Part shown: positions 1-7,938 of the stretch, in pieces
How positions within the stretch are numbered: the first letter of the stretch is position 1
How the letters are laid out: every line of letters begins with the position of its first letter
NCBI GenBank assembly: GCA_964552655.1
Contig: CAZKHG010000035.1
Location: forward strand, 1 to 35,849
Direction: 5' to 3'
DNA: 35,849 nucleotides
Source: CAZKHG01 sp964552655
GTDB lineage: Bacteria; Bacteroidota; Bacteroidia; Bacteroidales; Tenuifilaceae
Translations under genes and position numbers: made by a program
The notes under the pieces: generated by a model
What the model saw: only the letters and a program-made list of their open reading frames with translations
What the model was told of the DNA's origin: nothing
The model's database searches: none

Positions 1-340
1 CTTTAAATTCGCTGGAGAAGTTCCAGAAATTATTTTTATCAATAGGAAGATTGGCGTTATCGGGTATTGTAAAGGTTGCTAAACCTTTATCATCTGTTAC
101 AGATTTGCCCAGCAAATTCGTTTTATTTATATCAGCATAAAACTGAATTTCAAATCCTTTTAAAGGGATTTCACGACGTTTTAGAGTGTAGGTTAAAGTT
201 GTTTTAAGAATGCGCTGATTCTCGTTATTCTTATAGTATTGAAAAAGAAAATCTGGGCTGATCAGTTCACCCTGGCTAAAACCAAGGTAAGAAATAGCTA
301 GCAGTATAGTGATAAGGCTGATATTTCGTGATGGCTTCAT
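1..340 (-). CDS. Secreted protein of unknown function, 5' part only (runs off left edge)
   Basis: An open frame begins with ATG at 340 (minus strand) and stays open to the window edge, giving about 113 residues without a stop. Residues 1-22 form a signal peptide (basic start MKPSR, hydrophobic core, then GFSQG). The mature part looks like a beta-rich Ig- or transthyretin-like fold, with the phrase GKSVTDDKGLATFTIPDN typical of such extracellular repeats; this is a fold impression, not a family match. It starts only 18 nt after the nrfD-like stop and so is probably the last visible gene of the same operon. A role as an exported accessory of the electron-transfer complex is inference from position only. 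The function is not recognised. Confidence 0.7.
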   Translation of the reverse strand, partial: MKPSRNISLITILLAISYLGFSQGELISPDFLFQYYKNNENQRILKTTLTYTLKRREIPLKGFEIQFYADINKTNLLGKSVTDDKGLATFTIPDNANLPIDKNNFWNFSSEFK

Positions 341-358
341 AATTGATGTTATCAAGAT

Positions 359-1669
359 TTACTTCAAAATTTCTTCTTCATTCATTTCCTGCATCTCGGA
401 AATCGAAATGATAGGTGCAATCTTCGATGCCAGCATAAAGAGCATTCCATAAACAGAAACACCAGCAAGGGTTAAAGCCCACTCAATCCAGGTAGGGGAA
501 TATCTAAGCCAATCGATTCGCTCGTCCTGAATGGGTAAAAATGGGTTTTCCAGGGTTGGTACAACAATCAGGTAACGGTTAACCCATAGGGCAATTAGCG
601 CAATTACGGCAGCAATTGTAATGTTTGGTATAGTCCTGAATTTGGGAAAACCGATAATAATGATTGGTAACAAGATCCCGATATAGTTGGCAAAAACGAA
701 CAGTACGGAGTAGTTGCTAAAGAGCTGGTCAATCAGTACTGAGTCCATTTTCATCGAGCCGTACCATTTGGTCAGGTAATCACTAAACGTAAAATACCCG
801 TAAAATGCAGAAACTATGATCAGGAGTATGCCGATATTTTTAAAATGACGAATTGTTATGTACTCCTCCAGGTGGTAGACTCTCCTGAAAATCCACATCA
901 GGATGATCATAATTGCTGTACCGGAAAAAACTGCAGAAATCACGAAGTAGGGACCAAAAATGGTCGAATGCCAGCCGGGTTGGAGGGTAACACCAAAAAT
1001 CCAGGATAATACGGAGTAAACGATTATGGCAATGGCGATAATCATTACAGCCATAATGTTCCTGGCGCTGGATATGATTTTCTTTTGCTGTTCAGTTCCG
1101 GTATAGCCCAGAGATAATATGCTATAAACTTTTTTCTTCCATGGAGCAACTTCAAGATCTTTATAGTCTCGCAAAATGGCAAAATCCTCAATAAATGAAA
1201 GGTATAGGAAAATAAAGCAACCAATCAGGTCTGTGGATATGGCAATTACGTCCCAGGTAATTGGAGACTGAATTCGGGGATGTGTAAATAAAAAGTAAAG
1301 CCTATCGAGACGTCCGATACAGAAGAAGATGAAAAAAGGTCCAATGACAAGTGAAATCACGGTAATCAGCTCAGCCATCCGGATTACAGGTCGGCGCCAC
1401 GAGGTTTTAAACAGGTGCAAGGTACCGGAAAGAATAGCACCCGCATAGCTTAAGCCCATAAAGAAGATAAAATTGACGATGTACATTCCCCATACCACAT
1501 TATCGCGCATCCCGGTAACAATATGTCCTTCATCAATTTGCTTAACCAGGCCGTAAATCCCAATAGAGAAAACAACAAAAAAAACAAAGAAAATGAAGTA
1601 CCATGTTTTACTGGTTTTCTCGATCTCAGGGACGAGGTTTTTTATGAGTTGGTCGTTTGAATTATTCAT
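359..1669 (-). CDS. NrfD/PsrC-family integral membrane subunit (quinone/quinol-interacting)
   Basis: This 436-residue protein is almost entirely hydrophobic, with roughly ten predicted membrane helices. It has the family look of NrfD/PsrC/HmcC/ActC membrane subunits, including the charged loop GRLDRLYFLFTHP around residues 117-130 and a Trp/Arg-rich C-terminal third. In this family the subunit sits in the cytoplasmic membrane, binds menaquinone and passes electrons to or from a partner four-cluster Fe-S protein. That partner is encoded immediately upstream, with a 17-nt gap. It lies sixth in a seven-gene minus-strand operon that also encodes cytochrome b and a multiheme cytochrome c. The length is normal for the longer NrfD branch (Qrc/Act type). 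The physiological direction (quinol oxidation or quinone reduction) cannot be read from the sequence. Confidence 0.88.
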   Translation of the reverse strand: MNNSNDQLIKNLVPEIEKTSKTWYFIFFVFFVVFSIGIYGLVKQIDEGHIVTGMRDNVVWGMYIVNFIFFMGLSYAGAILSGTLHLFKTSWRRPVIRMAELITVISLVIGPFFIFFCIGRLDRLYFLFTHPRIQSPITWDVIAISTDLIGCFIFLYLSFIEDFAILRDYKDLEVAPWKKKVYSILSLGYTGTEQQKKIISSARNIMAVMIIAIAIIVYSVLSWIFGVTLQPGWHSTIFGPYFVISAVFSGTAIMIILMWIFRRVYHLEEYITIRHFKNIGILLIIVSAFYGYFTFSDYLTKWYGSMKMDSVLIDQLFSNYSVLFVFANYIGILLPIIIIGFPKFRTIPNITIAAVIALIALWVNRYLIVVPTLENPFLPIQDERIDWLRYSPTWIEWALTLAGVSVYGMLFMLASKIAPIISISEMQEMNEEEILK

Positions 1670-1686
1670 TTTGATTGATTTAGCGG

Positions 1687-2652
1687 TTAACGTGGGCCAG
1701 CATTCTTATAACGCTCCTTTATTGACTCATCCTGATTTTCTAAACCTCTTTCAACCGGGAAGCTTCGCTGAGTGGGTGGCAAATAGTAAACGCTGGGTAA
1801 GGTTCCCAAATCCTCATGGTACCTGTAACCCGCCCTGTCCTCCATCAGTTTGCTAAATCGCAATGTTTCAACACCATTTGTAACTGTATCCTCATATAGG
1901 TCGCCAAAATAAATAACACCCATCGGACAGGCTGCAACACACCGGGGCAATTCATTTTTTCTAAGCTTATCAGCGCAAAAAACGCATTTTCCAACAGTTC
2001 CCTCAACTGGTGGTATGGTGAGCTCAGGATCATAGGCAAAATCCTTGGGAAGGTTAACCTCAGGGTCTTTCCAGTTGAAAACCCTTGCTGAATATGGGCA
2101 ACCGGTCATACAGAATTTGCAACCAATGCATCGCTGGTTATCAACCAATACAATCCCATCTTCCCTTTTATAGGTTGCCCCAACGGGGCAAACGCTAACA
2201 CACATTGGTTTATCACAGTGAAAGCAAGGGCGGGGGAACCAGTATTTTGCAGTGCTTGGGCTATCCTGAAGAAGATACAATTTAATCCACTCATGGGTTT
2301 TGGGGAGCATGTGGCCTTCCTGGCATGCATCAACGCATTTTCGGGCATTCTTACACTTGGATAAGTCGATCACCATGACAAATTTTCTGTTTGGTAATCC
2401 TTTCCTGGCTTCTTCCTTCAACTTCTCAGTGTGAAGCTTGGCCTCACGGATTGCTTCTTTTGGTACTTCAACGAGTTTCCCAGCTGGGGTGAGCAACTTA
2501 ATCATTTCCCCGGAATAAGAACTCCCGCTCCCTTTTGCCAATGAAACTCCTGCAACCCCCGCAACTGATGCAACACCGATTCCTATGCCGAATTTCTTCA
2601 GGAAATTCCTTCGGGACGATCTTTTAGCATCATTCAGATTCATTTCATCCAT
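1687..2652 (-). CDS. Tat-exported four-cluster ferredoxin-like Fe-S subunit (HybA/NrfC/PsrB type)
   Basis: 321 residues. The N-terminus carries a twin-arginine signal (SRRNFLKK, residues 13-20) followed by a Gly/Ala/Val hydrophobic stretch, so it should be exported folded to the periplasmic face. Cysteine groups are C100/C106/C110, C143/C146/C151/C155, C175/C178/C181/C185 and C223/C226/C238/C242, the pattern of the four-cluster subunits that relay electrons beside NrfD proteins. The first group lacks one cysteine: position 103, where C-x2-C-x2-C-x3-C would need Cys, is Ala. One cluster may therefore be [3Fe-4S], or be completed from elsewhere. The next gene is the NrfD-like partner, 17 nt downstream; cytochrome b lies 19 nt upstream. 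An alternative start is Met4 at 2643. Confidence 0.9.
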   Translation of the reverse strand: MDEMNLNDAKRSSRRNFLKKFGIGIGVASVAGVAGVSLAKGSGSSYSGEMIKLLTPAGKLVEVPKEAIREAKLHTEKLKEEARKGLPNRKFVMVIDLSKCKNARKCVDACQEGHMLPKTHEWIKLYLLQDSPSTAKYWFPRPCFHCDKPMCVSVCPVGATYKREDGIVLVDNQRCIGCKFCMTGCPYSARVFNWKDPEVNLPKDFAYDPELTIPPVEGTVGKCVFCADKLRKNELPRCVAACPMGVIYFGDLYEDTVTNGVETLRFSKLMEDRAGYRYHEDLGTLPSVYYLPPTQRSFPVERGLENQDESIKERYKNAGPR

Positions 2653-2671
2653 TTAATTGTCTTCTAATTGA

Positions 2672-3301
2672 TTAATGTTCATCTGATTCGTGATAACCAG
2701 TAATCATACTCTTAAACAAGGTTGTGGGCTTGCTGCCCAGAGTACAGGTATATAGGTGAATAATCAAAAATATAGACAGGAAGAAACCCATGGTTATGTG
2801 TACCAGGTCAGTAACAAGCAACCCACTGATTCCAAGAATCTGATTAATTACCAAATCGGGGAATAACAGTAGAATCCCGGAGATGATTAGCAATGGCATA
2901 CCGATGTACATGGCCATTACATAGGAAAACTTTTGTAATGGGTTAAATTTGCCCTCCTCAGTTACCGGAAATGGGTGTGGTTCACCTCTAAAGATACCAA
3001 TCGCATAGAATTTAAATTGGGTAACCAGATCTTTCCACATACCTTTCCGTTCAATCCTGTAATGCTTGCTGTTTTTGGTGGTATAATTCCCAATTACAAA
3101 GATCATGTAATTGATGGTAAGAATAATAGCTGCAATGTTATGCCACCGAACAGACCAATCGAAGGGCAATATAAAAGAGGTGGACTCCTTATCGGTGTAT
3201 TGCATACTGATGCCTGTAATAATTAGTACAATAAACATCAGGGCGTTGATTAAATGCCAGATTCTAATCCATTTCGGGTAAAGATATAATTTATGAGACA
3301 T
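2672..3301 (-). CDS. Di-heme cytochrome b, thiosulfate-reductase/formate-dehydrogenase gamma type
   Basis: 209 residues with four membrane segments (about 15-33, 53-72, 126-147 and 165-186). Histidines H16, H54, H168 and H182 lie in these helices, as in di-heme b561-type subunits of formate dehydrogenase, hydrogenase and thiosulfate reductase. The opening KWIRIWHLINALMF is typical of that family. Such subunits oxidise or reduce menaquinol and link it to a periplasmic cytochrome or Fe-S subunit. The gene overlaps the end of the heptaheme cytochrome gene by 11 nt (3291-3301), implying translational coupling and probably a tight complex. The operon thus holds two quinone-interacting membrane proteins, this one and the NrfD type, as Hmc-type complexes do. 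The redox partner is inferred from context. Confidence 0.88.
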   Translation of the reverse strand: MSHKLYLYPKWIRIWHLINALMFIVLIITGISMQYTDKESTSFILPFDWSVRWHNIAAIILTINYMIFVIGNYTTKNSKHYRIERKGMWKDLVTQFKFYAIGIFRGEPHPFPVTEEGKFNPLQKFSYVMAMYIGMPLLIISGILLLFPDLVINQILGISGLLVTDLVHITMGFFLSIFLIIHLYTCTLGSKPTTLFKSMITGYHESDEH

Positions 3302-4310
3302 CTTCTTTTTTATTAGTCTTAATTAACCTTAATACTACATGCATTGCAATCACTCCCAGGAGAAAAACAAATATCAAAATACTGGTAAGGTTCAGGTAAA
3401 AATTCCGGTTTGCACCAATAACATACGAATCATTGATCATAACACCATTCACAAAACCGGTTTCTTTTCGTTGCTCTTTAACCTGAAATTTATAAAGAGT
3501 GGCCAGTAGCAATGAGTTTTTTGAATGGCACTCGTTACAACCCCTGATTGCCTGATCCTTTGGTTTTATTAAATGCGCAACCAGAATACTATCATTGGTT
3601 TGAGTGTGACATTCAATACAGCGAACGCTCTTGAAGTGATTGGCCTGATTCGGCAACCAGTCATGCGTTTTCATGATATTGATCTCTTCTCTATCGGTCA
3701 GGAGCTGAAAATTATCGAAATTAGCATGACAGCTTAAGCAGATCTTGTTGTCATACAATATAGTCTCATTCAGATTTTCGGTATTCCTGATGCTGATATG
3801 ATAGCTGTGGGGGTTATGACATTTCCAGCAGGAGAAGCCCTCTTTTTCAAGCTTGTAATGGGTACTCTGATTGTATTCCTCCTCAATGGTCTCAAAATGG
3901 TACTGAGCATATTTCTCGTCCCCGGCATGACAGTCAGTGCAGCTGTAGAATGGTTCCATTCTCAGCTCTGCGGCATGTGGAAAATTTTCATAATCTGTTG
4001 AGTGACAATCGGTACATTTAAAACTTTTGTGATTTGAACTGTAAAACTTGTCGCGGTTTATAATCAACTCACTGAACATGTGATCGCGAAGCGTCAGACC
4101 AGTGTTACTATTTGTAAACTCGTAAACTTTCTGTCCATGGCAGCTCAGACACTTCTCATTTTCCTCCTTAAAGGGCGATACATAAACGGAAGTATCCCGC
4201 TTTGAGTCTTTTTTCCTGAAGAAATCAAAACCGAAACTATTGGCAATACCTGAAAAACTGAAAAAGACAAAAATAAAAGCTAAAAATGTGCTGTTTGTTT
4301 TAAAATTCAT
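3291..4310 (-). CDS. Membrane-anchored heptaheme c-type cytochrome
   Basis: 339 residues with seven CxxCH heme-binding motifs, at residues 54-58, 99-103, 124-128, 161-165, 191-195, 231-235 and 258-262. A signal peptide covers residues 1-25. One C-terminal membrane helix (about 304-330) is followed by a short basic tail. The heme domain should therefore be periplasmic and tethered to the inner membrane. Extra histidines between the motifs (for example H94, H112, H138, H151, H168, H171 and H225) could serve as distal ligands. No nitrite-reductase-type CxxCK motif is present, so an electron-transfer rather than catalytic role is likely. It overlaps the cytochrome b gene by 11 nt. Close family assignment (NrfH/NapC, cytochrome c3 or octaheme class) is not certain by eye. 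Confidence 0.9.
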   Translation of the reverse strand: MNFKTNSTFLAFIFVFFSFSGIANSFGFDFFRKKDSKRDTSVYVSPFKEENEKCLSCHGQKVYEFTNSNTGLTLRDHMFSELIINRDKFYSSNHKSFKCTDCHSTDYENFPHAAELRMEPFYSCTDCHAGDEKYAQYHFETIEEEYNQSTHYKLEKEGFSCWKCHNPHSYHISIRNTENLNETILYDNKICLSCHANFDNFQLLTDREEINIMKTHDWLPNQANHFKSVRCIECHTQTNDSILVAHLIKPKDQAIRGCNECHSKNSLLLATLYKFQVKEQRKETGFVNGVMINDSYVIGANRNFYLNLTSILIFVFLLGVIAMHVVLRLIKTNKKEDVS

Positions 4311-4330
4311 AGCAAATTTCCCTTATAAAA

Positions 4331-5206
4331 TTAGAATCTAACGGTAATATTAAAACCAACCAGGAATTTGCGTTTCTTAAAATCATTGGTATTAAAAAGT
4401 AAGTTTCTTTGATTTATGATTTGCTGGTAGTTAGCAACAAATACTTGAAAACAATGGGTTGCCGTGCCAATTTCCCATCCAAGGGTTAAATTAGGCATGG
4501 GCTGTTTATCAGCATACTTGCCATCCACAACTATTGAATCCTGCTTGGTTAAAAGCTGATCGTACTCGAAAATCAGGGCATGCGAATCGGCAACTTTATA
4601 CCTGCCACCAGCATGAACAGCAAAATTTGCATTCTTATAACCCCTTGGTACTGAGTTTAAATAGAGGAATGAAGGGGCAATTTGTAAGGATAGCTTATCG
4701 CTGAACTTCCTGGAAACAATCAGCTGGGTAAAATAGGATAACCTGTGAATTTCCCTGAACTCAGAACCGCCATCAACAAAGTTGCTGGAATCTCTCATAT
4801 CGGCAACTATATTGCCATAGTATGAAAGAGAAACCGGCATTTTGTTCGATTTCATCTGCTGTAAAATGGAGTATTTCCATTGAATATCCTGTAGCTTGTA
4901 ATCCTTGGTTGTTCCAAAACCAACCATCAGCTTGTCGGTTACCCCGTAGTTTAAACCAAGTCTGGTGTTGGCTGAACCATAGATACCATAAAGGTTTTTA
5001 ATGTTTTCAATCAGGCTGAACCTGTGATGAATCTGAAGTTCCAAAGCACCTTTAAATGGTGATACAACAGTTTGATTGTCCACCAGGATTGCGGTTTCAA
5101 AAATATTTTTAACGGGTTTGTCCTGGGGCTGAACTTGTTCCTCTTCCTGGGCAAAAACTGGTGTCATTAACGCTGACAACATTATAGCGATAAATAGCTT
5201 TTTCAT
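4331..5206 (-). CDS. DUF5777-family outer-membrane beta-barrel protein
   Basis: The start at 5206 was chosen because MKKLFIAIMLSALMTPVFAQ is a clean signal peptide; the frame is open 29 codons further upstream, but that stretch overlaps the preceding gene. The 291-residue product has alternating hydrophobic/polar strands, ends in aromatic Phe (VGFNITVRF) as outer-membrane barrels do, and has the DUF5777 hallmarks SPFKGALELQIHHRF and LGLNYGVTDKLMVGFGTTK near residues 45-100. It is likely a barrel of about 12 strands; whether it has an open pore is unknown. It sits between a monoheme lipoprotein and a heptaheme cytochrome gene (gaps 31 and 20 nt). From my memory of the family, DUF5777 genes often neighbour c-type cytochrome lipoproteins in Bacteroidota. 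A role as conduit or anchor for the cytochromes is inference. Confidence 0.8.
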   Translation of the reverse strand: MKKLFIAIMLSALMTPVFAQEEEQVQPQDKPVKNIFETAILVDNQTVVSPFKGALELQIHHRFSLIENIKNLYGIYGSANTRLGLNYGVTDKLMVGFGTTKDYKLQDIQWKYSILQQMKSNKMPVSLSYYGNIVADMRDSSNFVDGGSEFREIHRLSYFTQLIVSRKFSDKLSLQIAPSFLYLNSVPRGYKNANFAVHAGGRYKVADSHALIFEYDQLLTKQDSIVVDGKYADKQPMPNLTLGWEIGTATHCFQVFVANYQQIINQRNLLFNTNDFKKRKFLVGFNITVRF

Positions 5207-5237
5207 TGTATTTAAGTTTAAGTTGATTACAAATTGA

Positions 5238-5597
5238 TTAATTATTTTTTGCTCCTTGTTGTATCCAGATAAGAATCTTTTGTTTTTCAGCATCGGTTGT
5301 TCTGGCGGTATGACCCGATGATATTATCTTAACATACAAAGTGCTTGATTCAGGACTGGTGGTGTTAAAATAGCTTCCACTTTCAAGGGTTGAATAGGTG
5401 GAAAATTTGGTGCCATGACAACTTGAACACTTTGCAGTAAGAATAGGCTTAATATCATTCTGAAAACTAAGCTGAACATTCGGATCAATTTTAGGAGGAT
5501 CAATGATATTCTTCTCGCATGATATAAATCCAGCTGCAATAAAAACAAAACAAATTGCACCCAGATAATGTCTGACATTGAATATTTTTCTCTTCAT
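5238..5597 (-). CDS. Small monoheme c-type cytochrome lipoprotein
   Basis: The start at 5597 (MKRKIFNV) was preferred to an upstream in-frame ATG at 5663, because it puts a lipoprotein signal at the N-terminus: a hydrophobic core ending in AGFISC, with the acylated cysteine at about residue 28, followed by EKN. The mature part contains QNDIKPILTAKCSSCHG, a single CxxCH heme motif in the context common to small Bacteroidota/Planctomycetota cytochrome domains, and ends WIQQGAKNN, the usual close of that domain. At 119 residues it is one domain. It is the first gene of the minus-strand operon and 31 nt upstream of the DUF5777 barrel gene. It is likely tethered to a membrane, perhaps the outer one, and passes electrons among the cytochromes of this operon. 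Confidence 0.82.
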   Translation of the reverse strand: MKRKIFNVRHYLGAICFVFIAAGFISCEKNIIDPPKIDPNVQLSFQNDIKPILTAKCSSCHGTKFSTYSTLESGSYFNTTSPESSTLYVKIISSGHTARTTDAEKQKILIWIQQGAKNN

Positions 5598-5652
5598 TTC
5601 TTTTAAAATTAAGTGATGCCCAAAGATATTGTATTGAAAAGATTTACAAGTT

Positions 5653-5698
5653 ATTGAATTCAATCAATTTTTACAATAATATGATGGTTCTTATCATA
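5653..5698. promoter_or_regulatory. Palindromes in the divergent intergenic region (candidate operators)
   Basis: The 192-nt gap between the cytochrome operon (minus) and the GH97 gene (plus) holds two inverted repeats. ATTGAATTCAAT is a perfect 12-bp palindrome at 5653-5664. TATGAT-N7-ATCATA lies at 5680-5698. Both are upstream of the operon start at 5597. The first also resembles an FNR-like TTGA/TCAA dyad. No clear TAnnTTTG promoter element was found in either direction. The function is inferred from position only. Confidence 0.35.
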
Positions 5699-5789
5699 AA
5701 ATTAAGTGACAAATGTCTATTTTTGTGTTGATATATATTGGTTAATTGTATTTTCAGCTTTTAAAGGTTCTTAAACTAAATACATTATC

Positions 5790-7868
5790 ATGAGAAAATT
5801 CACAACAATTATCTCTCTTGCGATACTTTTGGGTATTTCCGGGTGTGAAAAAGAATCCATTATTGGTTCAGCAATTTCACCTTCGGGTAAAATCAAAGTT
5901 GAAGTAATTCTTTTAAAGGGCGGCATCCCTGCCTATAAGGTTTTTTATAATAATAATGAGATTATCAAACCATCAACGTTAGGGTTTGATTTCAAGGACA
6001 ACCCTTCGCTGCATGAAAAAGTTAAAGTTGACAGCATCAAAGTCTCAGAATTCAACGAAACCTGGGAGACACCCTGGGGCGATCAACGATTTATAGAAAA
6101 CCACTATAACGAGATGAGAATATACCTGAATGAGAAAAGTAAAAAAGCCCGCCAATTCACGTTGACATTCCGCGTATTCAATGATGGTGTTGGATTCAGG
6201 TATGAATTCCCAAAACAAAAGAATCTGAATGAGGTTATTATTACTGATGAAAATACCCAGTTTAACCTGACCGGAAATCATTCGTGCTGGTGGATACCCG
6301 GCGATTGGGATATATACGAACATCTTTACAAAACTACCCGGTTTAATAAAATAGATGCAGTAAACAGTAAAAGCCGGAATGCGTTAGCTCAGACTTACAT
6401 TCCTGAGAATGCTGTAAACACCCCTTTTACCATGAAAACAGACCAAGGCGTTTACCTGAGTTTTCACGAAGCTGCCGTTACAAATTACGCCGGGATGACC
6501 CTGAAAATTGACACCGCTAACCTTGCGATGCAAACAGAACTGGTTGGCTCGGCCAATGGCTATAAAGTTAAAACAGAAACTCCTTTTAACACACCCTGGA
6601 GAACCATAGTAATTGCTGATCAACCGGGCGGTTTAATCCAATCGAAGCTAATGGTAAATCTGAATGAACCAAACAGGATTGGCGATATATCGTGGTTTAA
6701 ACCCATGAAATATGTTGGGATCTGGTGGGAGATGCATCTGGGAAAATCATCATGGGATATGGCCAGTGGCAAACATGGTGCAACCACTGCCAATGCAAAG
6801 CGTTACATCGATTTTGCAGCAGCAAATAATATCGGAGGATTACTTGTTGAGGGTTGGAATACCGGTTGGGAGCATTGGATTGGATTCCCCGACAGGGAAG
6901 GCATTTTTGACTTTGTAACCCCCTACCCCGACTACAACCTCAAAGAGGTTGTTAATTATGCGAATAAAAAAGGTTTGAAGCTTATTATGCATCATGAAAC
7001 TTCCGCTGCTCCAAGAACCTATGAAAAGCAGCTGGATACGGCCTTTGCCCTAATGAAAAGTCTTGGTTTACATGCTGTTAAAACTGGTTATGTAGGTGAG
7101 ATTATTCCCAGTGGGGAATATCACCAGGGTCAATGGATGGTAAATCACTACAGGAAAGTGATTGAAACCGCGGCAAAATATGAGATTGCGGTGGACGCAC
7201 ATGAGCCGTTTAAAGGAACAGGTGAATGGCGAACATTCCCCAATGCAATCTCCCGGGAGGATTTCAGAGGGCAGGAGTTTAATGCCTGGTCAACCGATGG
7301 AGGAAATCCCCCTGAACATATCACTATCACAGCTTTTACAGCACAACTTGCGGGTCCGATGGATTATACACCCGGTATATTTAACATCAAGTTAAAACCC
7401 TACAAACCTAATAACCAGGTAAATACCACTTTGGCTCATCAGCTTGCGCTTTACGTGGTTATTTACAGCCCTATTCAGATGGTAGCCGATTTACCGGAAA
7501 ATTATCAGAATCATCCTGCTTTTCAGTTTATTCGCGATGTTGGAGTTGATTGGGATACCTCCATCGTATTAAATGGGGAAATTGGGGATTACATTACCAT
7601 TGCCAGGAAGGAACGTGGTACCGATAAATGGTTTGTTGGCTCAATTACCGATGAAAATGAAAGGGATTTAACCATATCACTGGATTTTTTAAATAGTAAT
7701 AAGCAATATAATGCTGTTATTTACTCTGATGGGGAAAAGGCTCATTGGGATAACAATCCCAATGATTATCTGATTACTAAACAGGAGGTTGATAAGGGAA
7801 CCAAACTGAAAATTCATCTGGCTGCCGGTGGAGGAGCTGCCATATCGCTAATCCCAATAAAAAAATGA
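5790..7868 (+). CDS. GH97 family glycosidase (SusB-like, inverting alpha-glucosidase type), lipoprotein
   Basis: 692 residues, the normal GH97 length. The signal peptide ends in a lipobox (LGISGC, Cys19). An N-terminal beta-sandwich (about 25-290) is followed by a TIM barrel (about 300-590) and a C-terminal beta domain, as in SusB. Three glutamates, E403 (MHHE), E472 (AHEP) and E496 (RGQE), are spaced 69 and 24 residues apart. This matches the known Glu439/Glu508/Glu532 of Bacteroides SusB, where 439 and 508 serve as base and 532 as acid. That points to the inverting alpha-glucosidase branch rather than the retaining alpha-galactosidase branch, which uses an Asp nucleophile. It probably acts on alpha-glucosides in the periplasm. 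No SusC/SusD or regulator genes are nearby, so it stands outside a polysaccharide-utilisation locus here. Confidence 0.92.
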   Translation: MRKFTTIISLAILLGISGCEKESIIGSAISPSGKIKVEVILLKGGIPAYKVFYNNNEIIKPSTLGFDFKDNPSLHEKVKVDSIKVSEFNETWETPWGDQRFIENHYNEMRIYLNEKSKKARQFTLTFRVFNDGVGFRYEFPKQKNLNEVIITDENTQFNLTGNHSCWWIPGDWDIYEHLYKTTRFNKIDAVNSKSRNALAQTYIPENAVNTPFTMKTDQGVYLSFHEAAVTNYAGMTLKIDTANLAMQTELVGSANGYKVKTETPFNTPWRTIVIADQPGGLIQSKLMVNLNEPNRIGDISWFKPMKYVGIWWEMHLGKSSWDMASGKHGATTANAKRYIDFAAANNIGGLLVEGWNTGWEHWIGFPDREGIFDFVTPYPDYNLKEVVNYANKKGLKLIMHHETSAAPRTYEKQLDTAFALMKSLGLHAVKTGYVGEIIPSGEYHQGQWMVNHYRKVIETAAKYEIAVDAHEPFKGTGEWRTFPNAISREDFRGQEFNAWSTDGGNPPEHITITAFTAQLAGPMDYTPGIFNIKLKPYKPNNQVNTTLAHQLALYVVIYSPIQMVADLPENYQNHPAFQFIRDVGVDWDTSIVLNGEIGDYITIARKERGTDKWFVGSITDENERDLTISLDFLNSNKQYNAVIYSDGEKAHWDNNPNDYLITKQEVDKGTKLKIHLAAGGGAAISLIPIKK

Positions 7869-7938
7869 TAAAAATTGGGGAATGAATTAAAAAATAATTG
7901 ATATTTGTATAGATAATTATTAACTAAAACAGTTTGCT

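Noticed and set aside
5207..5293. 29-codon N-terminal extension of the DUF5777 barrel gene
   Set aside because: The extension overlaps the preceding cytochrome gene and would bury a clean signal peptide inside the protein, so the start at 5206 was used.
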